A stretch of 64,000 bases of DNA, from positions 434,001 through 498,000 of the forward strand of contig NZ_FONS01000002.1 in assembly GCF_900112985.1 (NCBI RefSeq). Reading direction: 5' to 3'. Below the pieces are notes generated by a model that made no database searches, was not told where the DNA came from, and was given only the letters and a program-made list of their open reading frames with translations. Positions 1 to 8,842 of the stretch are shown here, piece by piece. Within the stretch, counting starts at the first letter, position 1. Each line of letters begins with the position of its first letter. The translations under genes and the position numbers were made by a program. Origin of the DNA: Pedobacter antarcticus. GTDB lineage: Bacteria > Bacteroidota > Bacteroidia > Sphingobacteriales > Sphingobacteriaceae.

Positions 1-108
1 ACCTTTGCCGCCGGAAGGATTAATCACCTGGTGTTCAGTAAGACCAATCCAGTTATTTTCATAAACCAATCTGCTTTCCAATGTAGTCCAGGGATTTTCA
101 TTTTCCAT
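1..108 (-). CDS. NUDIX hydrolase, N-terminal part (runs off the left edge)
   Basis: The reverse strand reads openly from an ATG at 106-108 to base 1, giving 36 codons that begin MENENPWTTLESR and continue VYENNWIGLTEH. This matches the usual start of ADP-ribose pyrophosphatase-type NUDIX hydrolases, where a strand carrying W and the Y-E-N-x-W-I pattern precedes the Nudix box. The Nudix box itself would lie outside the window, so activity and substrate cannot be judged. The family call rests on similarity of this short N-terminus only. Confidence 0.6.
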   Translation of the reverse strand, partial: MENENPWTTLESRLVYENNWIGLTEHQVINPSGGKG

Positions 109-169
109 GCCGCAAGATACAAAAATCTAGAATCTCCAAAAACCTGTCATTCGGATAGGCCTTAAACAA

Positions 170-196
170 AAAATGACCGCTGTAAAGCGGTCATTT
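170..196 (-). terminator. Rho-independent terminator of the TonB receptor gene
   Basis: A perfect 9-bp stem (aatgaccgc 172-180, gcggtcatt 187-195) with a 6-nt loop is followed on the minus strand by a run of T. It lies directly after the receptor stop codon at 199. Confidence 0.85.
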
Positions 197-198
197 CC

Positions 199-2682
199 TT
201 AAAATTGGCCTTCATCAGGTCTGTTGTCAACCTGTTCAGGTTTCTTCTGTTTTTTCTGGAATGTCGTCTGACCGAAGCGGTAAGAGAACGTAATGTTGCC
301 CATTGGACCTGTCATATAACGTTCAAAATCTACGATAGACCTGCCGTCATTGGTTACCATACCAAACTGGCGTGTGTTGAAAATATCTCTTACATTCAGG
401 CCGAGTGAAGCTTTTTTACCCGGAAAATCGTATTTAGCGCCGCCGTCAAAAGTATACATCGACTTCCGTCTACCTTGAGCCAGTACCTGCGACGAAGTGT
501 ATTCACCTCTGAGCTGTAAAGTAATTCCGTAAGGAAGTACAAAATTGTTAGTCAGGTTAGAGTTCCAGCTAAAACCCGAATTGCCGGCAATGTCATAAGC
601 TGGGACAGCATCAATTTTACTGTGATATACATTTACGTTTGCTGTAAAGTTCCATGCTTTTAGCACATCGACTTTAGCAATTAGTTCCAGCCCGCTCGAA
701 AGATCTTTAGTTAAATTCTGAGGAGTAGAGATAATCACCCCATTTTCATCAGGCTGAGAACGTACACGCTGAATAAGGTCGTTCGTTCTGCGTACGTATG
801 CACTGGAAATTAAGGTAACTTTAGGCCAGAATTTGCTGTATCCGAGTTCGAAAGCATGTACATCTTCAGGCAGCAGGTTTGGATTACCGCGACGCCAGTT
901 TAAAGGATCACCATAATCAATAAACGGATTGGTATCCCATGGTCTTGGTCTGTTTACTCTTCTGCTGTAACTTAACTGGATCTGCTGCTCATGTTCCATT
1001 TTCTGTGTCAGATAGATACTTGGATAAAGACGTTTATAAGCAATTTTAGAAGTTGCATTTACCAATTGGTTATTCAGGTCATAACCACCGCTATTAGATA
1101 CCAGGGAAGCATCTTCTGCACGTAATCCGAACTGATAACCGAATTTGCCAATCTGATTCTGATAATTCATATAGATTGCATGTACCTGATCTTTACTGTC
1201 AAATAAATTTGTCAGACGCAGATCCGGGCGGTAACTTTCTAAATCGTAGTCAAATAACTGGGCATCTGTAGTGTTGTCTGAAAAACGGATCTGGCTGCGA
1301 TATCCTGCCTCCAGTTTACCTGTTTTACCGATCGAAGTATTATAATCTGCCTGAATATTATAGTTTTTGTTATCGCCCTCATTATCATTCGTACGTCTTT
1401 CGCCATTACCAGGAGCAATACCGTTCAGGCTTTGCAGATCGGTAATGTATCGCTGGAAATTGTCGTTATTACCTTTGGAGAAGCCAAAATTGAAAGTCAG
1501 CTCTTCACCTGGTTTAAACTTATGGCTATAATCCAGGTTAGTATCAAAACTCTTGCCGCTGCCCAGATTAGTATTTGTCCGGTTGCTCAGTTCGAGCGGA
1601 TTACGTTGTGCATTATATTTATTAATGTCCAGTAATTCAGTCCGGTCATTATCCCTGATATTAAAACCACCAGAAAAACTCAGAATATCTTTAGAAGTCA
1701 GATAATAATCCAGACCTGCTTTTACATTATGACTTTTATCGGTGTTTCTAGAGTCTGTCAACTGATCGGCGAAGGCAAGTTCACCAATGGGCTGCAGGTA
1801 TTCTATATTATTGAAACCGCCGCCAATTCTATTTCCTCTTCTGAAAGAATAATTACCATAAAGATTCACTTTTTTATTTTGAAAACTCAGACTGGTATTT
1901 GCGTTATAGTTATCCCTGTTTCCTGCAGTAAGTGCAACATTCCCGTTAAAGCCTAATTTAGCGTTCTTTTTCAATACGATGTTAATGATACCTGATTGCC
2001 CTTCTGCATCATATTTGGAAGAAGGGTTTGTGATTACCTCCACAGTTTCGATAGAACTGGCAGGGATGGACTGCAGAATCTGCGCGACATTTCCACCCGC
2101 AATTAAAGAAGGCTTACCGTCAATCAGTACCCTTACACCAGTAGAGCCTCGTAAGCTTACATTTCCGTCCACATCAGTCTGCACAGAAGGAACATTCGCC
2201 AGCAGGTCTGTGGCCGAACCACCTTCACTGACAAGACTTTGTTCAACAGAAAATACTTTTTTGTCTATGCCCAGCTGTATAGGACTTTTCTGTGCTGTAA
2301 TCGCAACTTCATTCAGCACATTGCCTTTAGAAGCTGTCATTTTTACAGTTCCAAGATTGAAGTCTTTACCTGCAACCAGTGTCACGTTATTTTTTACCAT
2401 TGTTTGATAACCAACATAGCTGATTTTAACCGTGAAACTGCCAGCGGGAAGATTTGGAATCGAAAGGTTACCGTCTGCATCAGTCTGGGCAGTACGGACA
2501 ACGGCTTTGGTACTGTTATTTAAAACAACAGCCGAAGCGAAAGGAACAGTTTCATTATTTTGCACATCTACAACTTTTCCGGTAAGTTTACCGTTGCCGG
2601 TATTTTGAGCCTGGATAGCTGAAGAGACAAAGAAGTTTAAAATTAAACTGAATAATAGAATTTTGTAGATAGACAGGTTCAT
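199..2682 (-). CDS. TonB-dependent outer-membrane receptor (OMP_b-brl_3 type)
   Basis: 827 residues. A signal peptide (about 1-25, cleavage after AQA) leads into a carboxypeptidase-regulatory-like beta-sandwich (about 32-115, with the DADGNLSIPNLPAGSF pattern). A plug domain follows (about 130-235, with SLRGSTGVRVLIDGKPS and an IETVEVITNPSSKYDAEG stretch), then a long barrel with many aromatic-ending strands to the C-terminus. This layout is typical of Bacteroidota receptors in the outer-membrane-beta-barrel family related to SusC. The barrel is complete. The C-terminus continues about 20 charged residues past the last likely strand. There is no SusD partner next to it, so it is not a classical SusCD pair and the substrate is unknown. 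It ends at its own terminator. Confidence 0.9.
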   Translation of the reverse strand: MNLSIYKILLFSLILNFFVSSAIQAQNTGNGKLTGKVVDVQNNETVPFASAVVLNNSTKAVVRTAQTDADGNLSIPNLPAGSFTVKISYVGYQTMVKNNVTLVAGKDFNLGTVKMTASKGNVLNEVAITAQKSPIQLGIDKKVFSVEQSLVSEGGSATDLLANVPSVQTDVDGNVSLRGSTGVRVLIDGKPSLIAGGNVAQILQSIPASSIETVEVITNPSSKYDAEGQSGIINIVLKKNAKLGFNGNVALTAGNRDNYNANTSLSFQNKKVNLYGNYSFRRGNRIGGGFNNIEYLQPIGELAFADQLTDSRNTDKSHNVKAGLDYYLTSKDILSFSGGFNIRDNDRTELLDINKYNAQRNPLELSNRTNTNLGSGKSFDTNLDYSHKFKPGEELTFNFGFSKGNNDNFQRYITDLQSLNGIAPGNGERRTNDNEGDNKNYNIQADYNTSIGKTGKLEAGYRSQIRFSDNTTDAQLFDYDLESYRPDLRLTNLFDSKDQVHAIYMNYQNQIGKFGYQFGLRAEDASLVSNSGGYDLNNQLVNATSKIAYKRLYPSIYLTQKMEHEQQIQLSYSRRVNRPRPWDTNPFIDYGDPLNWRRGNPNLLPEDVHAFELGYSKFWPKVTLISSAYVRRTNDLIQRVRSQPDENGVIISTPQNLTKDLSSGLELIAKVDVLKAWNFTANVNVYHSKIDAVPAYDIAGNSGFSWNSNLTNNFVLPYGITLQLRGEYTSSQVLAQGRRKSMYTFDGGAKYDFPGKKASLGLNVRDIFNTRQFGMVTNDGRSIVDFERYMTGPMGNITFSYRFGQTTFQKKQKKPEQVDNRPDEGQF

Positions 2683-2778
2683 TAAGTTAGTGTATTTTGG
2701 TGTATTTTCTTAGGATGGACAAAGTAACGGTGCGATAGTTTAAAAAACAGGTGGTAACTATTTTATTACAACGCATAT

Positions 2779-3378
2779 ATGGTTAATTACAGTAATATTT
2801 TTGTGAATGAAGGTTTAAGCTATTCTGCCTATAAAGAATTAGTTACAAAGCGCCTTGAGAATGGTCAGACTACGGGGGAAGACAGTAGTGAAGCCATGCT
2901 GCATTACAGTAAAATGAATCTTCAGCGTATGAAGCGGGTTGAAAAAACTATTCGGGTTCTGCCAGAACTCGAAAAAGAGCTTTTGGCATTAACAGATCGA
3001 TACCGTCTACTGATTATTACTGAAGGCTGGTGTGGTGACGCCGCTCAGTTGGTACCGGTATTTCAGCACATCGCTTTACAATTTCCTGAAAAACTGGAGC
3101 TACGACTCGTCCTGCGTGATCAACATTTAGAATTGATGGATGCGCATCTCACTAATGGTGGTAGGGCTATCCCTGTTATGCTGATAATTAATGAAGAAGG
3201 TGAGCAGATTGCAAAATGGGGTCCCCGGCCTGCAATTCTGCAGGAAATGCTCGGTGGATGGAAGAAGGAAGAATCAGATCTATTCAAAGTAGCTGAAAAA
3301 CTGCATCACTGGTACGCAAAAGATCAGACCAGACATACACAAGAAGAGCTCAGCCAGGTTTTCCGGTCTTTGAAATAG
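2779..3378 (+). CDS. Thioredoxin-family protein with WCGD instead of WCxxC
   Basis: 199 residues, no signal peptide, so probably cytoplasmic. The C-terminal half has the thioredoxin pattern: a beta strand LLIITE, then W84-C85-G86-D87, and the cis-proline segment AIPVMLI (Pro132). Only the first cysteine of the redox motif is present, as in the Thioredoxin_9 group of Bacteroidota and Firmicutes. It therefore cannot act as a classical dithiol oxidoreductase by itself. The N-terminal ~65 residues are helical and lack a recognised motif. It is transcribed divergently from the TonB receptor and convergently with clpS. The substrate is unknown. Confidence 0.75.
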   Translation: MVNYSNIFVNEGLSYSAYKELVTKRLENGQTTGEDSSEAMLHYSKMNLQRMKRVEKTIRVLPELEKELLALTDRYRLLIITEGWCGDAAQLVPVFQHIALQFPEKLELRLVLRDQHLELMDAHLTNGGRAIPVMLIINEEGEQIAKWGPRPAILQEMLGGWKKEESDLFKVAEKLHHWYAKDQTRHTQEELSQVFRSLK

Positions 3379-3401
3379 AGCAGGCAGACCGGAAGGCCGG
3401 A

Positions 3402-3683
3402 TTAGTCTACAGTCACAGTCAGTCCTTCCTGCTGTAATATTTTACGATAGATTTCCATTTCAGTAAAAGACCCTTTTAAAACGGCACATTTGCCCTTGTT
3501 ATGAACTTCCCAGGCAATCTTTTCTGCCTGTGAATCTGTATAGTCCAGATATTTGGTCATACAATGGATTACATGGTCAAAAGTATTCACATCATCATTC
3601 CAAAGAATAAGACGGTGAGAAGTCTTCAAAGAGGACAGGATCTCTTCCAGCGTAAATGATTCTTCTTTCGTTTCTGTAGTCAT
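3402..3683 (-). CDS. clpS: ClpS, adaptor of the ClpAP/ClpCP protease
   Basis: 94 residues from the ATG at 3683. An in-frame ATG 24 bp upstream (3707) exists, but the extra MKLGYFCK does not resemble the family. ClpS signatures are visible: LILWNDDVNTFDHVI (the N-D-D-x-N-T-x-x-x-V strand that forms the N-degron pocket), a middle helix with AEKIAWEVHNKGKC, and the C-terminal LTVTVD strand. The family delivers N-end-rule substrates to the Clp unfoldase. It is convergent with the thioredoxin-like gene. The unfoldase gene is not in the window. Confidence 0.93.
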   Translation of the reverse strand: MTTETKEESFTLEEILSSLKTSHRLILWNDDVNTFDHVIHCMTKYLDYTDSQAEKIAWEVHNKGKCAVLKGSFTEMEIYRKILQQEGLTVTVD

Positions 3684-3748
3684 TTTACAAAAATAACCTA
3701 ATTTCAAAAAAAAGATACGTTAAAATAAAATTATTATTATCTACTGGA

Positions 3749-4624
3749 TCAGCTTCCTTTTGCCGAACGTGTCATTTGTGCGAATGAATCCCAAAGTTCA
3801 TCTGGAATTGCTTCCAGGCCGTTAAATTGCCCGGCACCCTGCAACCATTCGCCTCCGTCAATAGTGATTACCTCACCGTTAATATAAGAAGAGAAATCGC
3901 TGAGCAGAAATGCAGCCAGATTAGCCAGTTCCTGATGCTCACCGACTCTTTTTAGCGGAACCCTATTTTTGAAATCGAACTTTTCGGCCAGATCTCCCGG
4001 TAGAAGACGTTCCCAGGCTCCCTTGGTTGGAAATGGCCCCGGTGCGATCGCATTAGTACGGATACCATATTTACCCCATTCTACAGCCAATGACCGGGTC
4101 ATTGCCAATACACCGCCTTTTGCACAGGCAGAAGGCACAACATAGGCAGAACCAGTAAATGCATACGTAGTTACAATATTGAGAATGCTCGCTGGCTGTT
4201 TAGCTGCGATCCAATGTTTACCGAAGGCAAGCGTACAGTTAACCGAACCTTTCAGCACAATGTCAATTACAGTAGAGAAAGCATTGGCAGAAAGACGCTC
4301 GGTAGGGGAGATGAAGTTTCCCGCTGCATTATTCAGCAGGCAGTCGACCTGTCCGAAAGTCTGCAGGGTTTCTTTCAATACATTTTCGACCTGTTCGTAC
4401 TCGCGTACATCACAGGCAACAGCAAGTACCTTCCCGCCTGTTTCCTGCTCCATTTCTTTTGCAGTCTTTTCCAGTACATCAGCTTTTCTACTGGTGATTA
4501 CTAAGTTTGCACCCAGCTTCAGGAAGTACGTACCCATTGCTCTCCCCAGCCCTGTACCACCGCCTGTAATTACAATTGTTTTGCCTTTCATGGCATCGTC
4601 CCTTAACATTGGCTGATTATACAT
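3749..4624 (-). CDS. SDR oxidoreductase resembling 2,4-dienoyl-CoA reductase (DECR1 type)
   Basis: 291 residues from the ATG at 4624, which sits 4 bp after the upstream gene's stop. An earlier ATG at 4648 would overlap that gene. It has a Rossmann TGGGTGLG motif for NADP(H), then NNAAGNFISPTERLS, WGKYGIRTNAIAPGP, and a C-terminal GGEWLQGAGQFNGL. These blocks match mitochondrial DECR1 rather than FabG. A Tyr (in TTYAF) and a Lys (in SACAK) are 15 residues apart, the spacing of the DECR1 catalytic pair, so the apparent lack of Y-x3-K is not a loss. The family reduces 2,4-dienoyl-CoA to 3-enoyl-CoA during degradation of unsaturated fatty acids. The partner gene immediately upstream (isomerase-like) supports this. 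Confidence 0.82.
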   Translation of the reverse strand: MYNQPMLRDDAMKGKTIVITGGGTGLGRAMGTYFLKLGANLVITSRKADVLEKTAKEMEQETGGKVLAVACDVREYEQVENVLKETLQTFGQVDCLLNNAAGNFISPTERLSANAFSTVIDIVLKGSVNCTLAFGKHWIAAKQPASILNIVTTYAFTGSAYVVPSACAKGGVLAMTRSLAVEWGKYGIRTNAIAPGPFPTKGAWERLLPGDLAEKFDFKNRVPLKRVGEHQELANLAAFLLSDFSSYINGEVITIDGGEWLQGAGQFNGLEAIPDELWDSFAQMTRSAKGS

Positions 4625-4628
4625 ATGC

Positions 4629-5387
4629 TTACTTTTTAAGGTTATCAATTAACATTTTGAGAATACTGCGTGTTGCAGGAGACCACCATTGTTCCAGCAT
4701 CCTGTCCAGCGCGAGCGTTTGATCTGCTGAAGTGGCTGCTATAATTCCCGCACGGATATTCAGTTTACTTTGCTGCCAGGTCTGCGGTTCAAAAGCCATA
4801 TACTTTCTGACTTTTCTTTCGGCGGCGGTCATGATACTTTCCGGCTTAACCAATTCATCTACCAGCCCGATCTTTAATGCCTCTTCAGGGTCAAATAATT
4901 TACCTTCGAGCAGACTTCTGGATGCAGCGGCATGACCCAACCAGAAAGCATAGAGCTGAAAGATGCTGTCCGGAACAATAATGCCGACAGGTACTTCGTT
5001 CAGACCGATAATAAACTTGCCCTCTGCCATAACCCGCGCATCACAGGCCAGTGCGATCACACAACCGCCAGCAGGAGCATGCCCATTCAGTGCGGCCACC
5101 AGTGGTTTTTTAAATGCAGTAATAATAGATCCAAAACGGAGAAAGAGCTCCCAGAAAGATCGGGTATCTTCCTGATCATATCCGTATAATTCGATCAGGT
5201 CCAGGCCGGCCGAAAAGAAATTATCACGTCCGGTGATTAGTAAGCCACCTATGTTATCATCTTTCTCGATATTCAGCAGCATATCCGTCAGCTCGGTGAT
5301 CATCTCCCGGTTCATAGCATTTGACTTTCCTCTGTTGAGGGTTAATATAGCCAGACGGTCTTTGATCGTTACATGTATGGTGTTCAT
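4629..5387 (-). CDS. Enoyl-CoA hydratase/isomerase family, resembling delta3,delta2-enoyl-CoA isomerase
   Basis: 252 residues with a crotonase fold. The first oxyanion-hole segment is FSAGLDL and the second is APAGGCVIALACDARV. The following NEVPVGIIVPDS and a C-terminal LFDPEEALKIGLVDELV resemble mitochondrial ECI1 more than ECHS1-type hydratases. The likely reaction moves a 3-enoyl double bond to the 2-trans position. That is exactly what the product of the DECR1-like gene 4 bp downstream would need. The two genes form one minus-strand unit, itself 15 bp after the 897-residue MG2/plug gene. Hydratase activity cannot be excluded from sequence. Confidence 0.8.
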   Translation of the reverse strand: MNTIHVTIKDRLAILTLNRGKSNAMNREMITELTDMLLNIEKDDNIGGLLITGRDNFFSAGLDLIELYGYDQEDTRSFWELFLRFGSIITAFKKPLVAALNGHAPAGGCVIALACDARVMAEGKFIIGLNEVPVGIIVPDSIFQLYAFWLGHAAASRSLLEGKLFDPEEALKIGLVDELVKPESIMTAAERKVRKYMAFEPQTWQQSKLNIRAGIIAATSADQTLALDRMLEQWWSPATRSILKMLIDNLKK

Positions 5388-5402
5388 ATTTTTGTCTTAA
5401 AA

Positions 5403-8096
5403 TTAATCTACAGTATAAGTCAGGACTTTACGCCCGGGCCTTCCCAAATTATCCATTCCCTCTATTACAACTCTGTAAGTTCCGGATTCGTCTGTATTAT
5501 AGAAATTTATTTTTGTATTCCCTCCGGTTCCGGTATATAAATTTGGTTTCCACCAGACCGTAGAACGCAAATCGCGGCCCTCTGGTTTTTGCTCCGGGGT
5601 GTATACCGGCGAATAAAATTCTGGGGAAGAAGTATATCCCTGCACGAATACCGTAACAAGACCAGGTATATAACTTTTAAAGGCTGAGCGGGAGTCACCA
5701 CGTTTGGTTGTGATAAGCAGGACACCACCTGCAGCACGCATACCGTAAATAGCCGTGTAATTTATACTTTTCAGGATCTCCACCGTCTCCACATCCACAG
5801 GGTTGATATCATCCAGAAACTCGGGGTCTACATTCATGCCATCTACTACAATCTGCATCGGATTCTCCAGGCTTCTAACCAGATAGGCCTTACCTGTCTG
5901 AATAACCAGACCTGCAACCTTCCCTTGCAGACAGTCCGATAATCTGACGCACGTGCCCAGCTCGGCAGCCAGCAAAGTCCGGTCTGCATTACCGCTTCCA
6001 TTGAGATTATCTGTTCTGATAGTCTTTTTTCTTTCAGTGCGGACCTGAACCTCATTTAACTGAAAACTTCGCTGTAGCAATCCTTTGCTGGTCTGGTCAT
6101 TCAAAAAAGCTTCGCTTCGCAAAATATATCTGCTGATTGCTTCATTAACATTCAATGTAATATCAGCGAAATTCTTGTTCCGAGTCGCTACCATGGCAGG
6201 CCGCAGATCCATTTTAATTTCAACATGTTTTTTGTCCTTTGCTGTTCTGGCCTGAACGACGAATTTTGTCGTGTCATTGAAAGCCAGGTTGTCAAAATTG
6301 AACCGGCCAGATGCGTCAGTCAGCGTATCAAGCAATAAAACACCATCCTTATTGCTGAATAAAGAAATTTTACCGCCTGCTACAGGTTTACCTCCTGTAG
6401 TCAGGACAGTTCCACTGATAGCAAGGGATTTTTCTACACCGAATACGGGTTTTGCCTGCTGATCGGCCAGGATATCTTTCCAGCTATACCTGCTCCATCC
6501 CTGTGTTAGAAGTAAATCGTCCAGTTTTTCAAGAGTTGCCGGTTGCCGGTCTGCCAGATACTGGTTTGGTTTCTCAACATATCCTCTTAGATCTGAGGTC
6601 AGTAACAGCGTAGTGAGGATATTTGATTCATTTTCCGGTTCGGGAATTACGATATTGGTGTTGGTTACTGAGACGGAAAAACTACCGTTTACCGGTTGTC
6701 CAGCAGCAGTAGCCTGTAATGTCGCCAGGACATTTCCACGTTTTTTATAACTAGTCTCTATCCCCTGCAGGTCGATGTCAATTTCTTCGGCTGCATTATG
6801 GACAAAAGCAAGCCTTTCTGCTAGTGGTCTGTTCTGGTTGTCAAAGAGTGTCAGCCGTATAAGACCCGAAGGAAGATCCTTTTCCGGTATAAGTACGTTG
6901 GTCAGCTGCTTGTCAGAAAGAATCTTAATAGTACTTAACACCTTTTGGTTATGCTGTACCATAATTCTGAGTTCGCCCTTATCCAACATGGACTTGCTCA
7001 GCATGGCTTTAACCTGTAGCTTCTGGTCAGGCCTGTGGTTCACAGCCAGTACATACCCGTCCTGCTTTACGGGAGGAAGCTGTAAGGTCTGGGTTGATCC
7101 GTCTCTGAATTCAATTTTAGCTTGATAGATCATTCCGGGCTGTGGGCTGAGAAAGAAACTGCCCATACCTGTTTCTGCGGTTTTAAACTTTACAACCAAC
7201 TGTCCGTCCTGATCCACTACAGTCCCTGTACAAGGTTCGGCGAGACCTGTTGTCCCTAAAGATTTGACACCTACTTTAGCGGGCAGACCCTCCACAAGGT
7301 ATCCGCTTTCTGGAAAAAATTGTACAGCAGTTTGCGCTGACAGCCTGTGGATAGGGATTCGTTTATCAATTCTTTGCTTGTTTACCAGATCCAGCCGCGT
7401 TTGAATATATCCGGACTGTGGGTATACAGATTTGCCGGAGAAGGATAGAATGATCTCTCCATCGCTGTTTGTAAAAGCTTTACCGCGCTCCACGGTTTTG
7501 TTTTGCAAGAAAACTTCATAGCTTACCGGTCTGGCGGCGTATGGGATTCCCTTTTTATCCGTATAGCTGATCTTAGCTTCGGTTCTGGTACCACGCTGAT
7601 CTGCCGTATATGAAAAAGAAGTATGTGTGAACACCTGGTTAGCCCAGGCATTTCCGATTTTAATTGTACGGTCGTAAAAAAACTCTTCACCTGCATTGCG
7701 CATATGATTAGTATAAGCCCTGATCCGGTAATTTCCTTCCTGAAGTGTATCTGTCAGCTGAACAGAACCCCAGGTTATGCCCGATGTTAAAGGTAAGATG
7801 AGCTGTTTGGAAACAGAATCTTCGGGATTGATCAGCTCAACATAAAGTAACTGGCTTAATTGCGTTGAACGATCTTCCAGATCTGTGCTGACATAGGCTT
7901 TAAACCAGATTCGGTCTCCAATTGCATAATAGGGCTTATCCAGATGGAGGTGTACTTTTTCTTGGGGATTCAGTTCTGCATAGGCATTAATTCTCCGAAG
8001 TAAAAGCTCAAGGGGATCGTCAGCATTACAAAATGCAAAAAGGAGAAAGCAGACTGCTGCCGAGAGAAAAGATAGAAGAGAGGCGCGGAATTTCAT
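5403..8096 (-). CDS. Secreted MG2-domain protein with C-terminal TonB plug domain and no barrel
   Basis: 897 residues. A signal peptide (about 1-25) precedes an alpha-2-macroglobulin MG2-like beta domain (about 42-130, with LDKPYYAIGDRIWFKAYV). Several further beta-sandwich segments follow, one of them carboxypeptidase-regulatory-like (about 560-625, GGKISLFSNKDG then ASGRFNFDNLAF). Near 690-800 lies a plug-like domain with SDCLQGKVAGL, IVVDGM, and VETVEILKSINYTAIYGMRAAGGVLLITTKRG. The chain ends with about 90 residues and no transmembrane barrel. This architecture is widespread in Bacteroidota and is usually annotated as a TonB receptor plug protein. Its role is unknown; it may act in the periplasm or at the surface. 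It lies upstream of the fatty-acid gene pair. Confidence 0.75.
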   Translation of the reverse strand: MKFRASLLSFLSAAVCFLLFAFCNADDPLELLLRRINAYAELNPQEKVHLHLDKPYYAIGDRIWFKAYVSTDLEDRSTQLSQLLYVELINPEDSVSKQLILPLTSGITWGSVQLTDTLQEGNYRIRAYTNHMRNAGEEFFYDRTIKIGNAWANQVFTHTSFSYTADQRGTRTEAKISYTDKKGIPYAARPVSYEVFLQNKTVERGKAFTNSDGEIILSFSGKSVYPQSGYIQTRLDLVNKQRIDKRIPIHRLSAQTAVQFFPESGYLVEGLPAKVGVKSLGTTGLAEPCTGTVVDQDGQLVVKFKTAETGMGSFFLSPQPGMIYQAKIEFRDGSTQTLQLPPVKQDGYVLAVNHRPDQKLQVKAMLSKSMLDKGELRIMVQHNQKVLSTIKILSDKQLTNVLIPEKDLPSGLIRLTLFDNQNRPLAERLAFVHNAAEEIDIDLQGIETSYKKRGNVLATLQATAAGQPVNGSFSVSVTNTNIVIPEPENESNILTTLLLTSDLRGYVEKPNQYLADRQPATLEKLDDLLLTQGWSRYSWKDILADQQAKPVFGVEKSLAISGTVLTTGGKPVAGGKISLFSNKDGVLLLDTLTDASGRFNFDNLAFNDTTKFVVQARTAKDKKHVEIKMDLRPAMVATRNKNFADITLNVNEAISRYILRSEAFLNDQTSKGLLQRSFQLNEVQVRTERKKTIRTDNLNGSGNADRTLLAAELGTCVRLSDCLQGKVAGLVIQTGKAYLVRSLENPMQIVVDGMNVDPEFLDDINPVDVETVEILKSINYTAIYGMRAAGGVLLITTKRGDSRSAFKSYIPGLVTVFVQGYTSSPEFYSPVYTPEQKPEGRDLRSTVWWKPNLYTGTGGNTKINFYNTDESGTYRVVIEGMDNLGRPGRKVLTYTVD

Positions 8097-8110
8097 CAGG
8101 GGCTAAAATG

Positions 8111-8146
8111 AATTAACCCTCAAATTAAAGTATTTGAGGGTTAATT
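8111..8146. repeat. Perfect 15-bp inverted repeat upstream of the MG2/plug gene
   Basis: aattaaccctcaaat (8111-8125) and its exact complement (8132-8146) enclose a 6-nt loop. The hairpin begins 15 bp upstream of the MG2/plug start (8096) and about 95 bp after the dcd stop. There is no T run on the minus side, so it may be a weak terminator after dcd, an operator, or an mRNA leader hairpin. Confidence 0.7.
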
Positions 8147-8239
8147 ACAAATTAAATTATGCCTTTTCTCTGAAATTTATCTAATCAAATGTTGTTTTGT
8201 CTCTGTTGATTGTTAAATATCTGTATGTCCTTCTGATGT

Positions 8240-8776
8240 TTAGAAGGTATTCTTCCACATCATACTTTCTACAGGCTTCGTTGTTTTATTGCTATATTTT
8301 GCATTGTCTTTGGCATGATACATCGTTTCGATCTGCCCTTCAACAACGAAATAGATCAATTGTCCGATAGGCATCCCCGCGTAAATCCGCACTGGCTGTG
8401 CACAAGAGATTTCAAGTGTCCAGGTATTGCAGAAGCCCACATCACCTTTTCCCGCCGTTGCGTGGATGTCAATTCCTAAACGACCGGTGCTGGATTTACC
8501 TTCCAGAAAAGGCACATGTGCGTGTGTCTCGGTATATTCGACAGTAACCCCGAGATAAAGTGTACCTGGCTGCAAGACAAAACCTTCTTTAGGAATTTCA
8601 AAATGCTGGATTTTATTGTGCGCTTTAGCGTCCAGTACCCGGTCTGTATAAGTGGCCAGGTATTTACCCAGATGTACATCGTAGGAATTTGTACCCAGGC
8701 ATTCTGCATTAAAGGGTTCAATAATGATTGTTCCTTTGTCAATCTCTTCTAATATACGCTTATCTGAAAGTATCAT
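8240..8776 (-). CDS. dcd: dCTP deaminase
   Basis: 178 residues, normal family length. Shows EGKSSTGRLGID (92-103), the nucleotide-binding and trimer motif, and a Glu in NTWTLEIS (Glu122) at the position of the catalytic glutamate. IGQLIYF and the YSNKTTKP tail are also typical. It converts dCTP to dUTP for thymidylate synthesis; the bifunctional dCTP/dUTP form cannot be distinguished with certainty. Transcribed divergently from the phosphopantetheinyl transferase, with 66 bp between the starts. Confidence 0.95.
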   Translation of the reverse strand: MILSDKRILEEIDKGTIIIEPFNAECLGTNSYDVHLGKYLATYTDRVLDAKAHNKIQHFEIPKEGFVLQPGTLYLGVTVEYTETHAHVPFLEGKSSTGRLGIDIHATAGKGDVGFCNTWTLEISCAQPVRIYAGMPIGQLIYFVVEGQIETMYHAKDNAKYSNKTTKPVESMMWKNTF

Positions 8777-8814
8777 TTGTCAAGTCTTTCGGCGAAATTA
8801 TGATTAATTTAAGA

Positions 8815-8822
8815 TACTTTTG
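8815..8822 (+). promoter_or_regulatory. Bacteroidota-type -7 box upstream of the phosphopantetheinyl transferase
   Basis: TACTTTTG fits the TAnnTTTG consensus of Bacteroidota sigma factor promoters and lies 20 bp before the ATG at 8843. A clear -33 TTTG was not seen, so the call is moderate. Confidence 0.45.
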
Positions 8823-8842
8823 CATTGATTTTTTAAAATAGA

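Noticed and set aside
1979..2407. 142-codon plus-strand open frame inside the TonB receptor gene
   Set aside because: It is antisense to a well-supported coding region and has no protein-like pattern or promoter.
4179..4616. 145-codon plus-strand frame opposite the DECR-like gene
   Set aside because: Shadow of the real gene; its composition follows the opposite strand's codons.
3749..4624. Idea that the SDR lost its catalytic tyrosine
   Set aside because: The Tyr is present in TTYAF at the DECR1-specific spacing from the Lys.
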